The notes: generated by a model not told the origin, from the letters alone. A stretch of DNA of 64,000 nucleotides from Adiantum capillus-veneris (GCA_014529385.2 CM043945.1:138969241-139033240); one strand, 5' to 3'. Positions 1 through 12,793 are shown, numbered from the stretch's first letter. A program made the numbers and translations.

Positions 1-1
1 A

Positions 2-355
2 CAGTACCTTTCAAAGCTTTGCGAGTCGCCGATAGTAGTTTTTCACAATTCCATGTCACAAGAGGGTTCAATAGCAACTTACACATTCAATACACTATCA
101 CGCTTCTTGGGTGGACCGGTGCTGCCCAAAAGTGCAGATAAAGTCATTCTTGTGGACAAAGTGTTTGCTAGAGATTGTTTTGGTTACTGCCCAGGCTATA
201 CAGGTGGTCGGGCAGCGTATTACTACACCTACACAGCAATGGCACTAGCTCTTGGTAGACAAAACCCAGATGAACTTTTAGAGTATGGCAAACATCTCAT
301 GATTCGTTACAAGGGTGACGTGCCAAAAAACAAAATTGAACCTGCAAAATCTTGA
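2..355 (+). CDS. C-terminal part of an unrecognised protein
   Basis: The frame is open from the window edge, so the 5' end lies outside; the first internal Met is at 53. About 117 residues remain before the TGA at 353-355. The protein has a GGRAAYYYTYTAMALALGRQ segment and a Lys-rich end. I see no catalytic motif, signal peptide or convincing membrane segment, and I do not recognise the family. It sits 64 bp from the convergently oriented transposase-like pseudogene at 419-3268 and could be another transposon gene or a host exon. The absence of internal stops is the main reason to list it. Confidence 0.35.
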   Translation, partial: QYLSKLCESPIVVFHNSMSQEGSIATYTFNTLSRFLGGPVLPKSADKVILVDKVFARDCFGYCPGYTGGRAAYYYTYTAMALALGRQNPDELLEYGKHLMIRYKGDVPKNKIEPAKS

Positions 356-418
356 TACACTTCAAGTAGCAATTGTATAAGCTCATGTATTACATAAATT
401 TTGTACAATGTCATCCAC

Positions 419-3268
419 TCAGAGTATCTTTCTCCACTTGTGATTCACATACACCATTGTCTCTCTCCACCTTCGTTGATTTTCACGAGCTCCGGAGTTG
501 TTGTATGCCATTGATCTTTTAGCTTTTTGTTGTTGTAAATGTCTGATGGCTTGTGCTGTTGCTGAATTTGCCAAGACTTCTTTTGCCTGAATTCGATGAA
601 TGATTCTACGATAGAACCATTCAAATAGTTCTCTCAAACTGTTAGCCTTGATTCGAGAGCCACCATGTCGTGTGTGCCTGAAATAAGCATTTCTCGCCAT
701 GTAATGAGACTTTTCCATCCCTTGGGTATTCCATATTGCCGGGTTCCCATACTTCTGTATAAAATATGGCAAATGATTGAAGATGATGTGCTAGATATGA
801 AAACAAATTAGTTAGAATGTTTTACAGTCACATATTTGCACATAAGAGAGAAAGAATACATTATAATACCATGTAGTGAGTAATCTGGGTGTCTGTCCAT
901 GCTGTCTTGAATGATTTTTTCAGAAGGTTGAGATTTTCCTTGAACTTGTTCATATCACCTTGTGACCAGTCATCTTTGTCGCACATCAAAAATAGGATGT
1001 CTATTGATCGCCAAACCTCAGCCTTCGCGTTACGAGTAGTTGGTTCGTGGTCTTTGACTGCAATATGTAGCTTTTTCCAGCTCTGATACTCTACCTTGCT
1101 AACATAAGATGTGTTATATATTTTTCCATGTTTTGTTAGGTTTGGATCTCTTGTACCTTGGGGCTTAGATAAAAACCTCCGTGCCTTCACCCCACCGATG
1201 GATGGTTTGCATGGGACATCCTTCTCAGCAATTGATCTCTTTTCATCCCGCTGGATTTTCACATTGCCACCATGAAGCCCCATATCCGACAGTACCATTT
1301 CTAAGCACTGCAGGGCTACTTGTCATTCTGCGGAGTTCTTAATCTTCCAAGCAAACCCGATGTATAAGTAGACCAATTTCTCCACAATTCTACAAAGGGT
1401 ATGCATTGTACAAATGTGGACATTCACAAGTGGTATTTTCAAAACTGGTCAAAAAGCAGGATCCTCAATGTGACGTGTTGGAGCTTTTCTCCACCACTTT
1501 GGGTCCATGACCTTTGCAGGCTCCATGCAGAACAAACACGGTGACTTTGCCATTGCACCCATTCCACAATTATACATGCACTTTAATGTTTTAAGGTCAC
1601 CTGCAAGATGCCACTGAACTTGAAAGTCTCCCCTTCCATCTAGACGTAGTACCTCTCCCTGGTTAGTCTGTCGATCAATCAGCTCCGGAATATTAGTTCG
1701 ATGGAACACCCAATATAGAATCTCATGATCTTCTTTCTTTACCTGCAACACAAAATAAATGAGACTTAAGTAGATCTGAACATTTGAGCTTACTTGAGAA
1801 TATCGCTTACCTCAAACGCACCAAGCCACCATATGTTAGATTCTGATTGAACACTAAAATATAAAGAATCATCACTGGAACACTTTGAGAGGGCTCTATT
1901 CATTAAAGTAATAGTAACACGCTCTAGCTTTTTCTCTTTAACAAGCTCACACTCATCCAGTTTTAACACAAAATGTAATAGCCCACGTGACTCTTCAAAT
2001 GTGATGTTGTAAAACTCCACCATTCTCTTCTGTAGTATCCGCAGGTCCATAAAAATATTGTTGAACTCATCATATGCCATGTTCGCTCCATGGCCACTGT
2101 AAGTTGCTTTAATATGAAAGGGCTGTCCAAGATAGTCTCCCTGTGCCTCGTTAAGCTGAAGCCTCTCTTTCCAAACACTTGAGGCTGATGGTAGAAATTT
2201 GGATTTTATACCCTTCCTAACAAAGATGGATGAGACAGACTTTTGGATAGCCGAATATCCTCTTTTGCTTACACCAAGTGAATCAAGTGTGCCTTGTATC
2301 TCTTTTGCAGGCACTGAGTTCTCTGAAATAAAGCGGTCCACTACATTTCTTTGTAGAACCTTAAACTTCTTGTCATGTACTATATTTGCTGCCAGGCTTC
2401 TACTTATAAGTGGATTCAATCTCTTTCCTATATTGGCTTTGGGGTCAATGTTTTCCTTGTCAGGATAGATTGAATCTCTACATGAAGACAATGCATAAGT
2501 AAATAACAGAAAATTTGCTTCACTAACACTATTTAGGCACATGAAAACAATGCATAACAAGAAAAAACAAAGAGATTACTTAACTAAGACAATGTAGCCA
2601 ACCAAGAAGCATCACCTTAATGCTCGGATTCTTTTCTTGAGACCTCCTGATGCAACCTGCAATGTTTCAAGATTGCGCAATTTCTTCTTTCGGATACGAC
2701 CACCCAAGATGGTGTCCTTCATTTGACAACTTCGCACCTTTCCTTTTAGTTCTTGTACCTCTGTTTTATGTTGCAAAATGGTAACCTGATCTGTAGAATG
2801 TAAATGTGAAAGGCGAACAATCTCACATTGTTGAGCTTGGAGAATGCTCTTGTAAGTTTCAGCTTCTCTTGTAAGTGATTTACAATAACCCAGAAGGCCC
2901 TTTTCTCCATCACCAGCAAAGGTCAATAAGCTTGTAGGATTGACAAACGGTGGAGACGCATTAGTTATTGGATTCTTAGGGTAGAGAGAGCCTCTCGTCC
3001 AGATATCTATGTGTTTAGCTCCTTGAGCTCTGAGCGTGTCTATGGAGGCGGGAGGTATATGTGTGTTTGTTTTACTGCGCTTAATCAATGGTTGGTACTC
3101 ATTGTCCAAATCAATGTGAAGGTGATACTTGGCTCTTTTCTGGGTAACATTTGTGCCATTTGAGGAGTGCGCCATTAGCCAAATGTGCAGGTTTAATGGA
3201 AACTGAATAGCGGCTGCGGATTCGTCCCTCCATGTTAGCCTCATTCCCTCCGTATTGACGTTGTTCAT
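419..3268 (-). pseudogene. Four-exon transposase-like gene, GD/QGxE family, two internal stops
   Basis: Four exons join in frame with GT-AG introns: 3268-2616, 2477-1811, 1742-870 and 790-419 (introns of 138, 68 and 79 bp), giving about 854 codons. Exon 1 holds a basic, Gln/Glu-rich probable coiled coil. Exon 2 has GYSAIQKSVSSIF and the acidic motif LKLDECELVKEKK. Exon 3 has QWHLAGDLKTLKCMYNCG followed by CLFC, then NVHICTMHTLCRIVEKL. Exon 4 has LPYFIQKYGNPAIWNTQGME then YFRHTRHGG. This order (GDLK, Cys pair, His-rich helix, QG-E then N/TxHGG) is what I recall of uncharacterised transposase-like proteins common in animal genomes; that link is from memory. Exon 3 carries in-frame TGA codons at 1449-1451 and 1323-1325 but no frameshift, so this is a lightly decayed copy. 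Its terminal repeats were not identified; the left end is probably outside the window. Confidence 0.6.
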
Positions 3269-3487
3269 TCAATGCAACTGAAAAGAGGATTATCCCTCAA
3301 TCACTACGAACGAATGTTCAGAAGAGTAAGGAATCTACTTAAAGTACACTTTTTGAAGTTTTACTATGAAAGACCCAGCTCTTTTATTTGCCATTTTTTC
3401 TAGAGAGAGAGTGCAAAAAATACATTTTCTTAGAAGGCCCTCCAAATGACCTCCGAAATTTCCTAATGCATTTTCAGCCATGACATA

Positions 3488-3637
3488 TGTTACCATATAC
3501 ATGTGGTAGTGATGTGTGTGAACGCACTAGGGTCGCCGGGGCATTTTTTCCCTCTTTAGGAGTTTTTTCCCCCCGTGCATTGTATATACGCCCATCACTC
3601 TAGGGCTATCCATCTTTCCATTGCATACTTAGTAACA
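3488..3637 (+). repeat. Copia-2 5' LTR, first piece
   Basis: This is the first 150 bp of the LTR, matching 12804-12954 closely. It includes a TATA-like TGTATATACG near 3583-3592. It is cut at 3637 by the Copia-1 insertion, whose target duplication TAACA is 3633-3637. Confidence 0.85.
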
Positions 3638-4423
3638 TGTTAGGAAATAAGACGTAGCTAAATAGATTTTTGAGTAGATTACTTAATGGAGAGAGATAGA
3701 TTTCACACACAAGAGATTATAGAGTAGAGAGAGAGAGAGAGAGAGTACACACGATATACGTGGTTCACCCAATGTGGGCTACGTCCACGGAAAAGCAGCC
3801 ACTCAATGGCTTTAGCACTTCAAAAGAAGAAGTAGTTTACAAAGGGATTAAACCTTTGATAGAGTTCCCGCCTTGCTTCACTCTCACCACCTCACACTCA
3901 CCTTGTTGCATCAACTTCACACTATAAAATGTGTGTAGAAATGGCCTCCTTTTATAGGCCAAAAGGGCTGCCCTCTCTTATGAGAGACAGCAATGTGTAG
4001 CCGCCCTTGTGCGAATAAGTCCAAATCGGACCCTCCAATCCACCCATGTGTGGCCACCCTTGAGAAGACAAGTCCGCTTTTGAATTCAGGCACCGGCCAT
4101 TGAATTCGGCCACCGGCCACTGGCCATTGACTTTCGACCACCGGCCATCGGCCATTGACTACCGGCCACCGGCCAACCGACCGGTTGTTTTCCGACGACT
4201 TTCCGGCCGCCGTCCGGCCATAATATTCCGGCGAAAAAAAAGTCTCGGGGGCCTCCGCCCCCGAGGCCTCTAAAGTTGCCCTTGATTCTTGTCCGTGAAA
4301 ATTTTGGTTTCCGGTGAGTGATTTTCCTTCATGCACGATGGCTTCTCCTCATAATGGGGGCCTTACAAATGTGCGCTTTTACCACAGAAAATTACAAGGG
4401 TAAATCAGGCTCCATACTTAACA
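3638..4423 (-). repeat. Copia-1 3' LTR
   Basis: This is a 786-bp LTR. On the minus strand it holds the LTR promoter: CCTATAAAAGG around 3948-3958. It also has a GC-rich block (about 4080-4190) built of about 28-bp tandem units rich in GGCCGGTGG, and a short AG microsatellite at 3726-3745. It matches 8440-9279 and, in reverse orientation, 12960-13817. Confidence 0.92.
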
Positions 4424-4483
4424 ATCTCCCACTTGGAGACTGATCTCCAAACCAAACCTGTGACTGCTTTCCATTCTGGCTTC

Positions 4484-7400
4484 TTATCCTTGAATGCCGA
4501 TTGAAGATGAGCAAAAGCTCAACTTCTCCTTGTTGACCACCTTTGTAAACATGTCTGTAGGATTTTCACTTGTATGCACCTTTCCTAGCTTTAGCTGTCC
4601 CTCTTCCAAAAGAGTGCGTATGAAGTGATATCTCACCTCAATGTGCTTTGTCCTTGAATGAAAGGCTGAGTTCTTCGCAAGATGGATAGCGCTTTGGCTA
4701 TCACTGTACAAGACACAATTGTCTTGTTTGAATCCAAGCTCTTCTAAGAATCTGTGAAGCCACAGAATTTCTTTGCTTGCCTCCGTCATTGCTACATACT
4801 CTGCTTCCGTGGTAGAAAGTGAAACCACTTTCTGCAGCTTTGAAGCCCAGCTTACTGCTGTGCCTCCAACCGTGAACACATAGCCAGTAGTTCTCCTTCG
4901 AGTATCTTTGTCACCTGCCATATTTGCATCAGCATACCCTTCTAGAAAAATATCAGTTCCTCCAAAATACAAAGCATTTGTTGTTATCCCTTTTAGATAC
5001 CTAAGTATCCACTTCACAGCTTGCCAATGCTCTTTACCTGGGTTGTCCATGAACCTACTCATAACTCCCACTGCATGTGCAATGTCTGGCCTTGTCCAGA
5101 CCATAGCATACATTAGAGAACCTACCGATGCAGCATATGGAACTTTAGACATATAGGCTATCTCCTCTTGTGTCTTTGGACACATATCCTTCGTTAGTTT
5201 AAAATGACCAGCCAAAGGTCTAGAAACTGGTTTTGCATTTTGCATTGCAAACCTTTCTAGTACCTTCTTGATGTAATCTTCTTGAGATAGCTTTATTGTC
5301 TTCTTCATCCTGTCCCTTGATATTTTCATACCAAGAATCCTCTTTGCAGCACCTAAATCTTTCATTGAAAAAGATTTGGACAGCTCCTCTTTTAGGTCTT
5401 TGATGTCCTGCATGTTAGCACTTGCAATCAACATGTCATCAACATACAACATTAGGATGATGAATTTTCCATCTCCCAAATTCTTCGTGTAGACGCAGTG
5501 ATCCGAGTTGCATCTTGTGAATCCATGATCCAACATCCATCGATCAAACTTCAAGTACCATTGTCTTGATGCTTGCTTTAAACCATACAAGCTCTTCTTT
5601 AATCTGCAAACCATTTTATCCTTACCTTTTACTTCATACCCCTTTGGTTGAAGCATGTAGATTTCCTCCTCTAAGTCACCGTGAGGGAATGCCGTATTTA
5701 CATCCATTTGATCGAGATTTAGATCATGACCAGCCAGAAGGCTTAAGACAAGCCTAATTGAGTTCATTTTTACACCAGGAGAAAATATTTCATTGAAGTC
5801 AATACCTTTCTTTTGAGAAAACTCTTTTACCACAAGCCTAGACTTGTACCTTTTCTTCCCACCTTCTTCTTCCTTTAGCTTGTACACCCATTTGTTTTGA
5901 AGTGCCCGCTTACCTTTAGGCAACTCAACCAACTCCCATGTTTGGTTGCGATGTAGTGAGTCCATCTCCACTTGCATGCTCTTCATCCATTCTTCTTTGG
6001 ATTCATGTTGCATAGCTTCTTCATATGATTCCGGCTCTCCAGAATCTGAGATCAAGAGATGGTTGAAGGAAGGAACAAACCTTTCTGGAGGTCTACTTGC
6101 TCTTATAGATCTTCGGGGAATAGGTTGAGGCTCCTCATTTGGTTGATGTTGTTGCACATTGTCACCGTTTGCAGTCCTTGAGTCTTCACCGTCCTCAAGA
6201 TTCCATGTACTCATCACCTATTTCTTTTGTTTGTTTTCTTTCCAAGTAATCTTTGTACATATTTTGTTCGTTAAAAATTACATCCCTACTCCTTAAGATT
6301 TTACTATCTTCAGGATTCCATAGGTGATACCCAAAGTCTCCTTCTCCATAGCCAATGAAGAAACACTTTTTGGACTTTGCATCTAACTTTGATCTTAGGC
6401 TTCTATCTATGTGCATGAAAGCCTCACACCCAAACACTTTGAGAAATGCATAATTCACCGGTTTACCTGTCCATGCCTCTTCTGGAACTCCCCCATCCAA
6501 TGCTATTGAGGGTGACCGATTGATTAATTACACAGATGTACTTACAGCTTCCGCCCAAAGCTCAAGCGGTAGGCTTGCATGTAGCCGCATGCATCGTGCT
6601 CGTTCCATGATTGTCCTGTTCATCCTTTCCGAAATCCCATTTTGTTGAGGTGTCCTTGGGGTTGTCCTTTGCCTCCGAATGCCATTGCTAGCACAAAAGC
6701 TTTCAAAAGCTTGGCTGCAATATTTGCCTCCATTGTTGGATCTGAGGCATTTAACCTTGGTACCTGTTTCATTTTCCACAAAGGCTTTCCACCTTTGAAA
6801 TATGGAAAATACATCGGATTTATTCTTCATGACATAAACCCATGTTTTTCTACTCGCATAGTCTATGAATGTTACATAGTACAATGAGCCACCAAGTGAT
6901 GGTGTACTTGCAGGACCCCAAACATCAGAATGAACCAACTCAAGTTTTTTATTTTTTCTTTCATTTCCTGATTTTTGAAATTTTACCCTCTTTTGTTTAC
7001 CATAAACACAATCTTCACAGAACTCTAAGTCCACTTCTTTCAAACTTGGTAGAAGCTTCTTTTTTTGAAGGATTTGCATTCCTTTGGCACTCATATGCCC
7101 AAGTCGGTAGTGCCACACCGCACTGTCAACTTCTGTAGTTGCTACACAAGCTGAAGGTTGCGTGCTAACAGTACACAAGTAAAGTGTACCGACTTTTTCT
7201 CCCTTGGCAACCACCAAAGATCCCTTTGAGATCTTCCACTGTTTGTTTCCGAATGCACTGTTGTGACCTTCATCGTCCAATTGTCCTGTAGAGATCAAAT
7301 TTTTGCGAAGAGAAGGAACATGCCTAACATCTTTAATCTTCCATTCATTTCCGTTAGCAGTTTTGACAGAAACTGTACCTGTGCCGACAATCTCACAAGC

Positions 7401-8375
7401 TTCATCATCTCCCAAGTATACATAGCCAAAATTACCTTTGGTGTAGTCTTGGAAATGTTGCTTGTGTGGTGTCGCATGGAATGAAGCCCCGGAATCTACT
7501 ATCCAGGAATTAGACACATTGTCTAATGAGAGAATTAGAGCATCTTGCTCTACTTTACCTGCCACATTGGCCTTCGATGTTGGCTTGTTGTCTTGAGACT
7601 CTGTCTCCTTCTTCTTCTTAGACCAACAATCCTTCTTGACGTGGCCCTTCTTGCCGTAGTTCCAACATTCAAGAACTGACTTTGTGCATGACTTGCTCCC
7701 CCTTGAGCGATCACGACCCTTTTGATTTTTGAACCTCTCCTTAGGCCTTCCTCTTGTTTCCACTGATAGTGCAACACTTGATGATTCTCCTGTGCTTCTC
7801 CTTTGCATTTCCTCGCTTAGGAGAACACCCACAACATCATCAAACTTAAGAGTATTTGTGCCAGAGATAGAATTACTTACAGCCATCACAAGGCTTTCCC
7901 AACTATCCGGTAGAGATGATAGTATAAGGAGAGCTCGCACTTCGTCATCGAAATTGATTTTCATTGATCGAAGTTGACTTATGTTTGTGCTAAAGTCATT
8001 TAGGTGTTCTGCAACTGAACCATTCTCTGCCATCTTTAGATTGAACAAGCGCTTCATAAGAAATACCTTATTGGATGCCGATGGTTTGTCGTAGAAGTCG
8101 TCAAGTGACTTCATCAAGTCGTCCGTGGTCTTCATCTCCGAAACATTGAAGGCCACCGTTGACGCCTAGCTTAACCAGATTGTTCCCAGTGCCTTTCGAT
8201 CAAGGACAATCCATGCTTCATCTGCCATTGTTGCGGGCTTCTTTGCAAGACCGCCTAGTGGCAAATAGAGGTCCTTCTGGTAGAGATAGTCTTCAACCTG
8301 CATCTTACAATGTTGGTAGTTTTTGCCGTTGAACTTCTCAATCTTGAGCTTCCCTTCCTCCGCCATAACTCCCAC
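4484..8375 (-). pseudogene. Copia-1 gag-pol polyprotein, two stops and one frameshift
   Basis: The reading frame starts near 8375 with a UBN2-type gag. An in-frame TAG at 8166-8168 follows, then gag continues to a zinc knuckle whose second Cys is replaced (CWNYGKKGHVKKDC, about 7620-7660). Next come the protease WIVDSGASFHATP, the GAG-pre-integrase HHCC region (WHYRLGH to CEDC) and the integrase core. There the second catalytic Asp is Asn (LRSNNGGKY where LRSDNGGEY is usual); the Glu remains (GISERMN). A TAA stop lies at 6528-6530 and a frameshift near 6200-6217. Reverse transcriptase (YVDDMLI) and RNase H (YADANMAGD, TEAEYVAMTEA, YSDSQSAI) are intact to the stop at 4484. Domain order PR-INT-RT-RH is diagnostic of copia. 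The copy could not transpose on its own. Confidence 0.92.
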
Positions 8376-8423
8376 TCAATTCAAAGAATTCTTTCCTTGA
8401 GATAATTTAGCTACGAGCAAACC

Positions 8424-8437
8424 TTGCTCTGATACCA
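8424..8437 (-). promoter_or_regulatory. Copia-1 primer binding site, initiator Met tRNA
   Basis: The minus strand reads TGGTATCAGAGCAA two bases inside the 5' LTR boundary. This complements the 3' end of plant initiator methionine tRNA, the usual primer of copia elements. It also fixes the element's orientation as minus. Confidence 0.92.
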
Positions 8438-8439
8438 GT

Positions 8440-8524
8440 TGTTAGGAAATAAGACGTAGCTAAATAGATTTTTGAGTAGATTACTTAATGGAGAGAGATA
8501 GATTTCACACACAAGAGATTATAG

Positions 8525-8605
<81 letters not shown>

Positions 8606-9279
8606 CACGATAACGTGGTTCACCCAATGTGGGCTACGTCCACGGGAAAGCATCCACTCAATGGCTTTAGCACTTCAAAAGAAGAAGTAGTTTACAAAGG
8701 GATTAAACCCTTGATAGAGCTCCCGCCTTGCTTCACTCTCACCACCTCACACTCACCTTGTTGCATCAACTTCACACTATAAAATGTGCGTAGAAATGGC
8801 CTCCTTTTATAGTCCAAAAGGGCTGTCCTCTCTTATGAAAGACAGCAATGTGTAGCAGCCCATGTGCGAATAAGTCCAAATCGGACCCTCCAATCCGCCC
8901 ATGTGTGGCCGCCCTTGAAAAGACAAGTCCGCTTTTGAATTCAGGCACCGGCCATTGAATTCGGCCACCGGCCACCGGCCATTGACTTCCAACCACCGGC
9001 CATCGGCCATTGACTACCGGCCACCGGCCAACCGACCGGTTGTTTTCCGACCACTTTTCGGCCGTCGTCCGGTCATAATATTCCGGTGAAAAAAAAGTCT
9101 CGGGGGGCCTCCGCCCCCGAGGCGTCTAAAGTTGCCCCTGATTCTTGTCCGTGAAAATTTTGGTTTCCGGTGAGTGATTTTCCTTCACGCACGATGGCTT
9201 CTCCTCATAATGGGGGCCTTACAAATATGCGCTTTTACCACAGAAAATTACAAGGGTAAATCAGGCTCCATACTTAACA
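8440..9279 (-). repeat. Copia-1 5' LTR
   Basis: This is an 840-bp LTR, longer than its partner because its GA microsatellite (about 8527-8601) has expanded. The TATA box is at about 8802-8811 (minus). The GGCCGGTGG tandem block is at about 8945-9030. Confidence 0.92.
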
Positions 9280-9378
9280 TAACACTCTCTCTATTGTGTG
9301 CCTTGAGCTCCCTTCATCTTCTCCAAGCTGTGTGTGTTTCTCTGCAACCCTAATTCCAACAATGGGTATCAGAGCAGG
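9280..9378 (+). repeat. Copia-2 5' LTR, second piece, plus PBS
   Basis: The remainder of the Copia-2 5' LTR runs to CCAACA at 9361 and matches 13818-13893. Directly after it, 9362-9378 reads GGGTATCAGAGCAGG-like sequence, an initiator-Met tRNA primer site with one extra G, as expected for a plus-strand copia element. Confidence 0.88.
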
Positions 9379-9723
9379 TCACGTCCTCCCGGGCTTAGTC
9401 GCCAGCAGCTCCAGCACACGCCTGCTCACTTTCTCCGATTTCAGTGAGCTTTGGCAAGCATTCGCAGGTCGACAAATATTTTGGGTGAGCTCGTAGAGCT
9501 TGGTCTGCTCAAAATTTTGATTTGGGCTCATTTCGGCCTCCGTTTCCGCTATAGGCAGTACTGCACAGGCTATTCGTCATTTTATGCAGAATTTCTGTCA
9601 ATGCCGTTTTTTGCATAACAGGTGCCTTATAGTCTTCTACGGTTTTGTGCTATATAGCACAGGTGATTCCCGCTCCGTTTCTCCTATTTTTGGGCAGTTT
9701 TCACATCAGGTGCAACATTTACC

Positions 9724-12700
9724 ATGGCTGACAACAACAACACAGATGTGTTCAAGATGTTTGTTGCTGAGGATAGGTTGGATGGGGACAACTACCCTAT
9801 GTGGGCTTATATGATGCAACATGTTCTTGTGTCAAAGGGTGTCTAGAACATTGTGCAGGGCATTGATGTACGTCCTGGTTCTGAGGATGCAGGCGATGTT
9901 GAGGATGTTGCAGGTCTTGCTACAAGGATTGCAGTTGTTAGAGTTGTTTTGCCTACAGCAGAACAAGCTCGTTGGGATGTTAAGGATGCGCATGCTCATG
10001 CATTGATTGCGTTATCTGTGAAGCGCACCAGTGTTCCTCACATCCGTTCATCAAAATCTGCAAAACAGGCTTGGGATATTATAGCAGGTCTTTATGCAAG
10101 CCGCAATGAGGCTAAAATTGCTTTGCTACGTAAAGAGCTGGAGTCGAAGATTATGCATGAGGAGGATGATATGGACACTTTCCTTGCTAGTGTTAAGGAT
10201 ATCAATGAGCAACTTATTTCTGCAAGTGAAGTTATTTCAGACAGTTCCCTTGTGCAGACTCTTCTTGATGCCTTACCAGATTCTTACCAGACTTTTGCTA
10301 GTACTTGGAGACTTATGACCCAAGGAAATCCAGAAGTTGTCAAGTTTGATGCATTATGCACATTGCTATTGCAAGAGTCACTTTCCAGAAAAGCAGGACT
10401 AGACAACGTGCAGTTGAACAGGCTTTTATTGCTTCTCAAAGAAAGGGTGGTAACAACAATGCAACCACTTCTTATGGTTCTGCTGCGAGTGGCAAAAATT
10501 TTGTTCCTAATGCTTCTGCTGGCAGCAATTCGTTTGGAAATTCTGGTGACAAGGGAAAAAAGAAGATGCGTTGCCATTATTGTAAAGCCAATGATCACCT
10601 GATCAAGTCGTGTCCTAAGTTGAAGGCCAAAGAGGCTAAGAAGAAAGAGGGTGGTTCCACTGCAAATGCTGGTTCCACTACAAATGCAGCCATTGTTGTG
10701 TCTTCTGTGAAAGGAGACTGTAATGCTGATGTTGACGTAGAATGGGCTTTTAGCGCTGAGTGCACTTACAACCCTGCTGTCCATGATGCATGCTTGTCAA
10801 TTTCTATAGATTCACATGTGTGGTATTTCGATAGTGGTACTACAAAGCACATTACCTCACATCGTGAATTGTTTACCTCTCTCGAGTCTGTCCCTCATGG
10901 GAATTCAGTCACTTGTGCCAACAACGCCTCTTATCCAGTTCAGGGAGTTGGAAAGATTGTGCTCACTGTTACTAATGGCATCTCCTTCACACTTGTTGAT
11001 GCACTTTATGTACCTGGGATCAAGAATAATCTCTTGTCTGTATCCGCACTTGCTAGACTTGGACTTGTAGTCAAATTTGTGGATGACAGATGTACAGTTC
11101 ATGATCTCAGTTTTGGTGATGAAATTGTTGCATCTGGCCTTTTGTGCCGTGGGGTGTATAAGCTCACTTTGTATGACAAGTGTTCACAAAATTTTGCAAA
11201 TGCTGTTGCAGATTCAAGGGCTATTTCAGATGCAAAACTTTGGCATGCACGTTTTGGTCATCTGAATTTTGCCAGTTTGCTGCGTTTGTAGAAATCTGAT
11301 ATGGTAGCTTCTTTGCCACCTCTTGAAGCACCTGTCAAACATGTTTGTGAAGGCTGTATTCTAGGTAAAATGCAGTGTTCTAAGTTTCCAAAGGATGTTT
11401 CAGTTAGGGCCACATGCAGGTTGCAGCTTGTGCATAGTGATGTTTGTGGGCCCATGCAAACTCCGTCCTTGGGCAATTACCTGTACTTCGTGACTTTCAT
11501 TGATGATTACTCCAGGCATGCATGGGTATTTCCGCTTAAAGCGAAGTCCGAAGTTTTTACGTGCTTCAAACAATTTTTGGCTATGGCTGAAAATGTCTCG
11601 AAATGTACTATGGGCACCCTCTGTTCCGATCGAGGGGGGGAGTATATGTCTCATGAATTTAATGCATTTCAGGATAGTTGTGGGATAAAACACCAATGTT
11701 TAGTGCCTTATACACCTCAGAAAAATGGTGTTGCTGAGAGGAAAAATAGGTCATTGAAGGAAATGGCACGATGTATGGTCAAAAGTTAAGCTTTGCTGCA
11801 TTCTTTTTGGCTTGAGGCCATCATGTGTGCCACTTATATACTTTACAGGTGTCCTACGAAAGCTTTGCAGTCTATTACTCCATATGAAGCATGGCATGAT
11901 AGAAAGCCTTCTACTGAGCACATGCGTGTTTTTGGTTGTTTGGCATATGCTTTGGTGCCACAAGTGCAGCGCAGAAAAGAACCTATTGCCACTCCCATGG
12001 AAACAGGTTTGAAGTTGAGTCTACATGATGCTGGCGATCCTGCTGATGTCACTCTTTTCCAAACTGCTATTGGCTGCCTCATTTATGTATGCAACACGAG
12101 GCCGGATATTCAGTTTGAAGTCTCACAGGTCAGCAGATTTATGCATAGCCCAGGGTCTAAGCATTGGCAGGCTGTCAAGAGGATTTTCCGCTACCTTAGT
12201 GGCCCTTTACATCTTGGCTTGTTTTATCCCAAGGGGGGATCATTGCCGCCAGACTTACATGCCTTTTCGAACTGAGATTGGGCTGGTTGTTTTGACACAC
12301 GAGTGTCCACAAGTGGTTTTTGTTTTCTGCTTGGCAGTTCATGTATATCATGGTTGAGCAAGAAGCAACCTACTGTGGTCACTTCAAGTTGTGAGGCTGA
12401 GTACAAGGCAGTCTTCACAGCTATGGTTGATTGTGTATGGCTCAGACGCCTTATGGCTGATTTGGGTGTTGGACAGGACACTGCCAACACTATCTACACT
12501 GATAGTCAGATCGCATTGGCAATTGCGAGGAACCCAGTTTTTCATGCTCGCACAAAGCACATTGAGGTGCATTACCACTATGTCAGAGAGAGGCTCTCAC
12601 CAGGAGAGATCAGCTTGGCTTATGTGACAACACATGACAACCTTGTAGATATTTTCACAAAGGCATTGTCTCGTGAGAAGCTTGAAGCTTTCCACAAAGC

Positions 12701-12728
12701 TTTGGGCTTACTCCCCTTTGTGGACTGA
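9724..12728 (+). pseudogene. Copia-2 gag-pol with the reverse transcriptase core deleted
   Basis: Gag starts at the ATG at 9724 (MADNNNTDVFKM). A TAG follows at 9844-9846 where Trp is likely, and a frameshift near 10390. After that one frame runs to 12728 with stops at 11289, 11787 and 12273. The zinc knuckle is intact (CHYCKANDHLIKSC), as are the protease (WYFDSGTTKHI), GAG-pre-integrase (WHARFGH) and an integrase with HSDVCGP, CSDRGGEY and GVAERKN. At about 11975-11985 the protein jumps from integrase C-terminal sequence (VFGCLAYALVP) straight to post-RT sequence (GCLIYVCNTRPDIQF). The RT fingers/palm with YVDD is therefore missing. RNase H is recognisable ([21 protein letters not shown]). 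The element would be non-autonomous even without the stops. Confidence 0.9.
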
Positions 12729-12793
12729 TTCTATCCTCAGGGCATGGCACTTTCCTTTACTCATGTGTTAGCTCTCGTTCACCGCATCACTCC

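Larger units (their letters stand above)
3638..9279 (-). mobile_element. Copia-1, near-complete Ty1/copia retrotransposon
   Basis: Two LTRs (3638-4423 and 8440-9279) bound a 4.0 kb internal region read on the minus strand. The target duplication TAACA is perfect (3633-3637 and 9280-9284). The LTRs end TGTTAGG on the left and CTTAACA on the right of the plus strand. The PBS lies inside the right-hand (5') LTR at 8424-8437. LTRs differ mainly by a much longer GA run in the 5' LTR. Coding capacity is broken only by two stops and one frameshift. It inserted into the 5' LTR of Copia-2, so it is younger than Copia-2. Confidence 0.93.
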
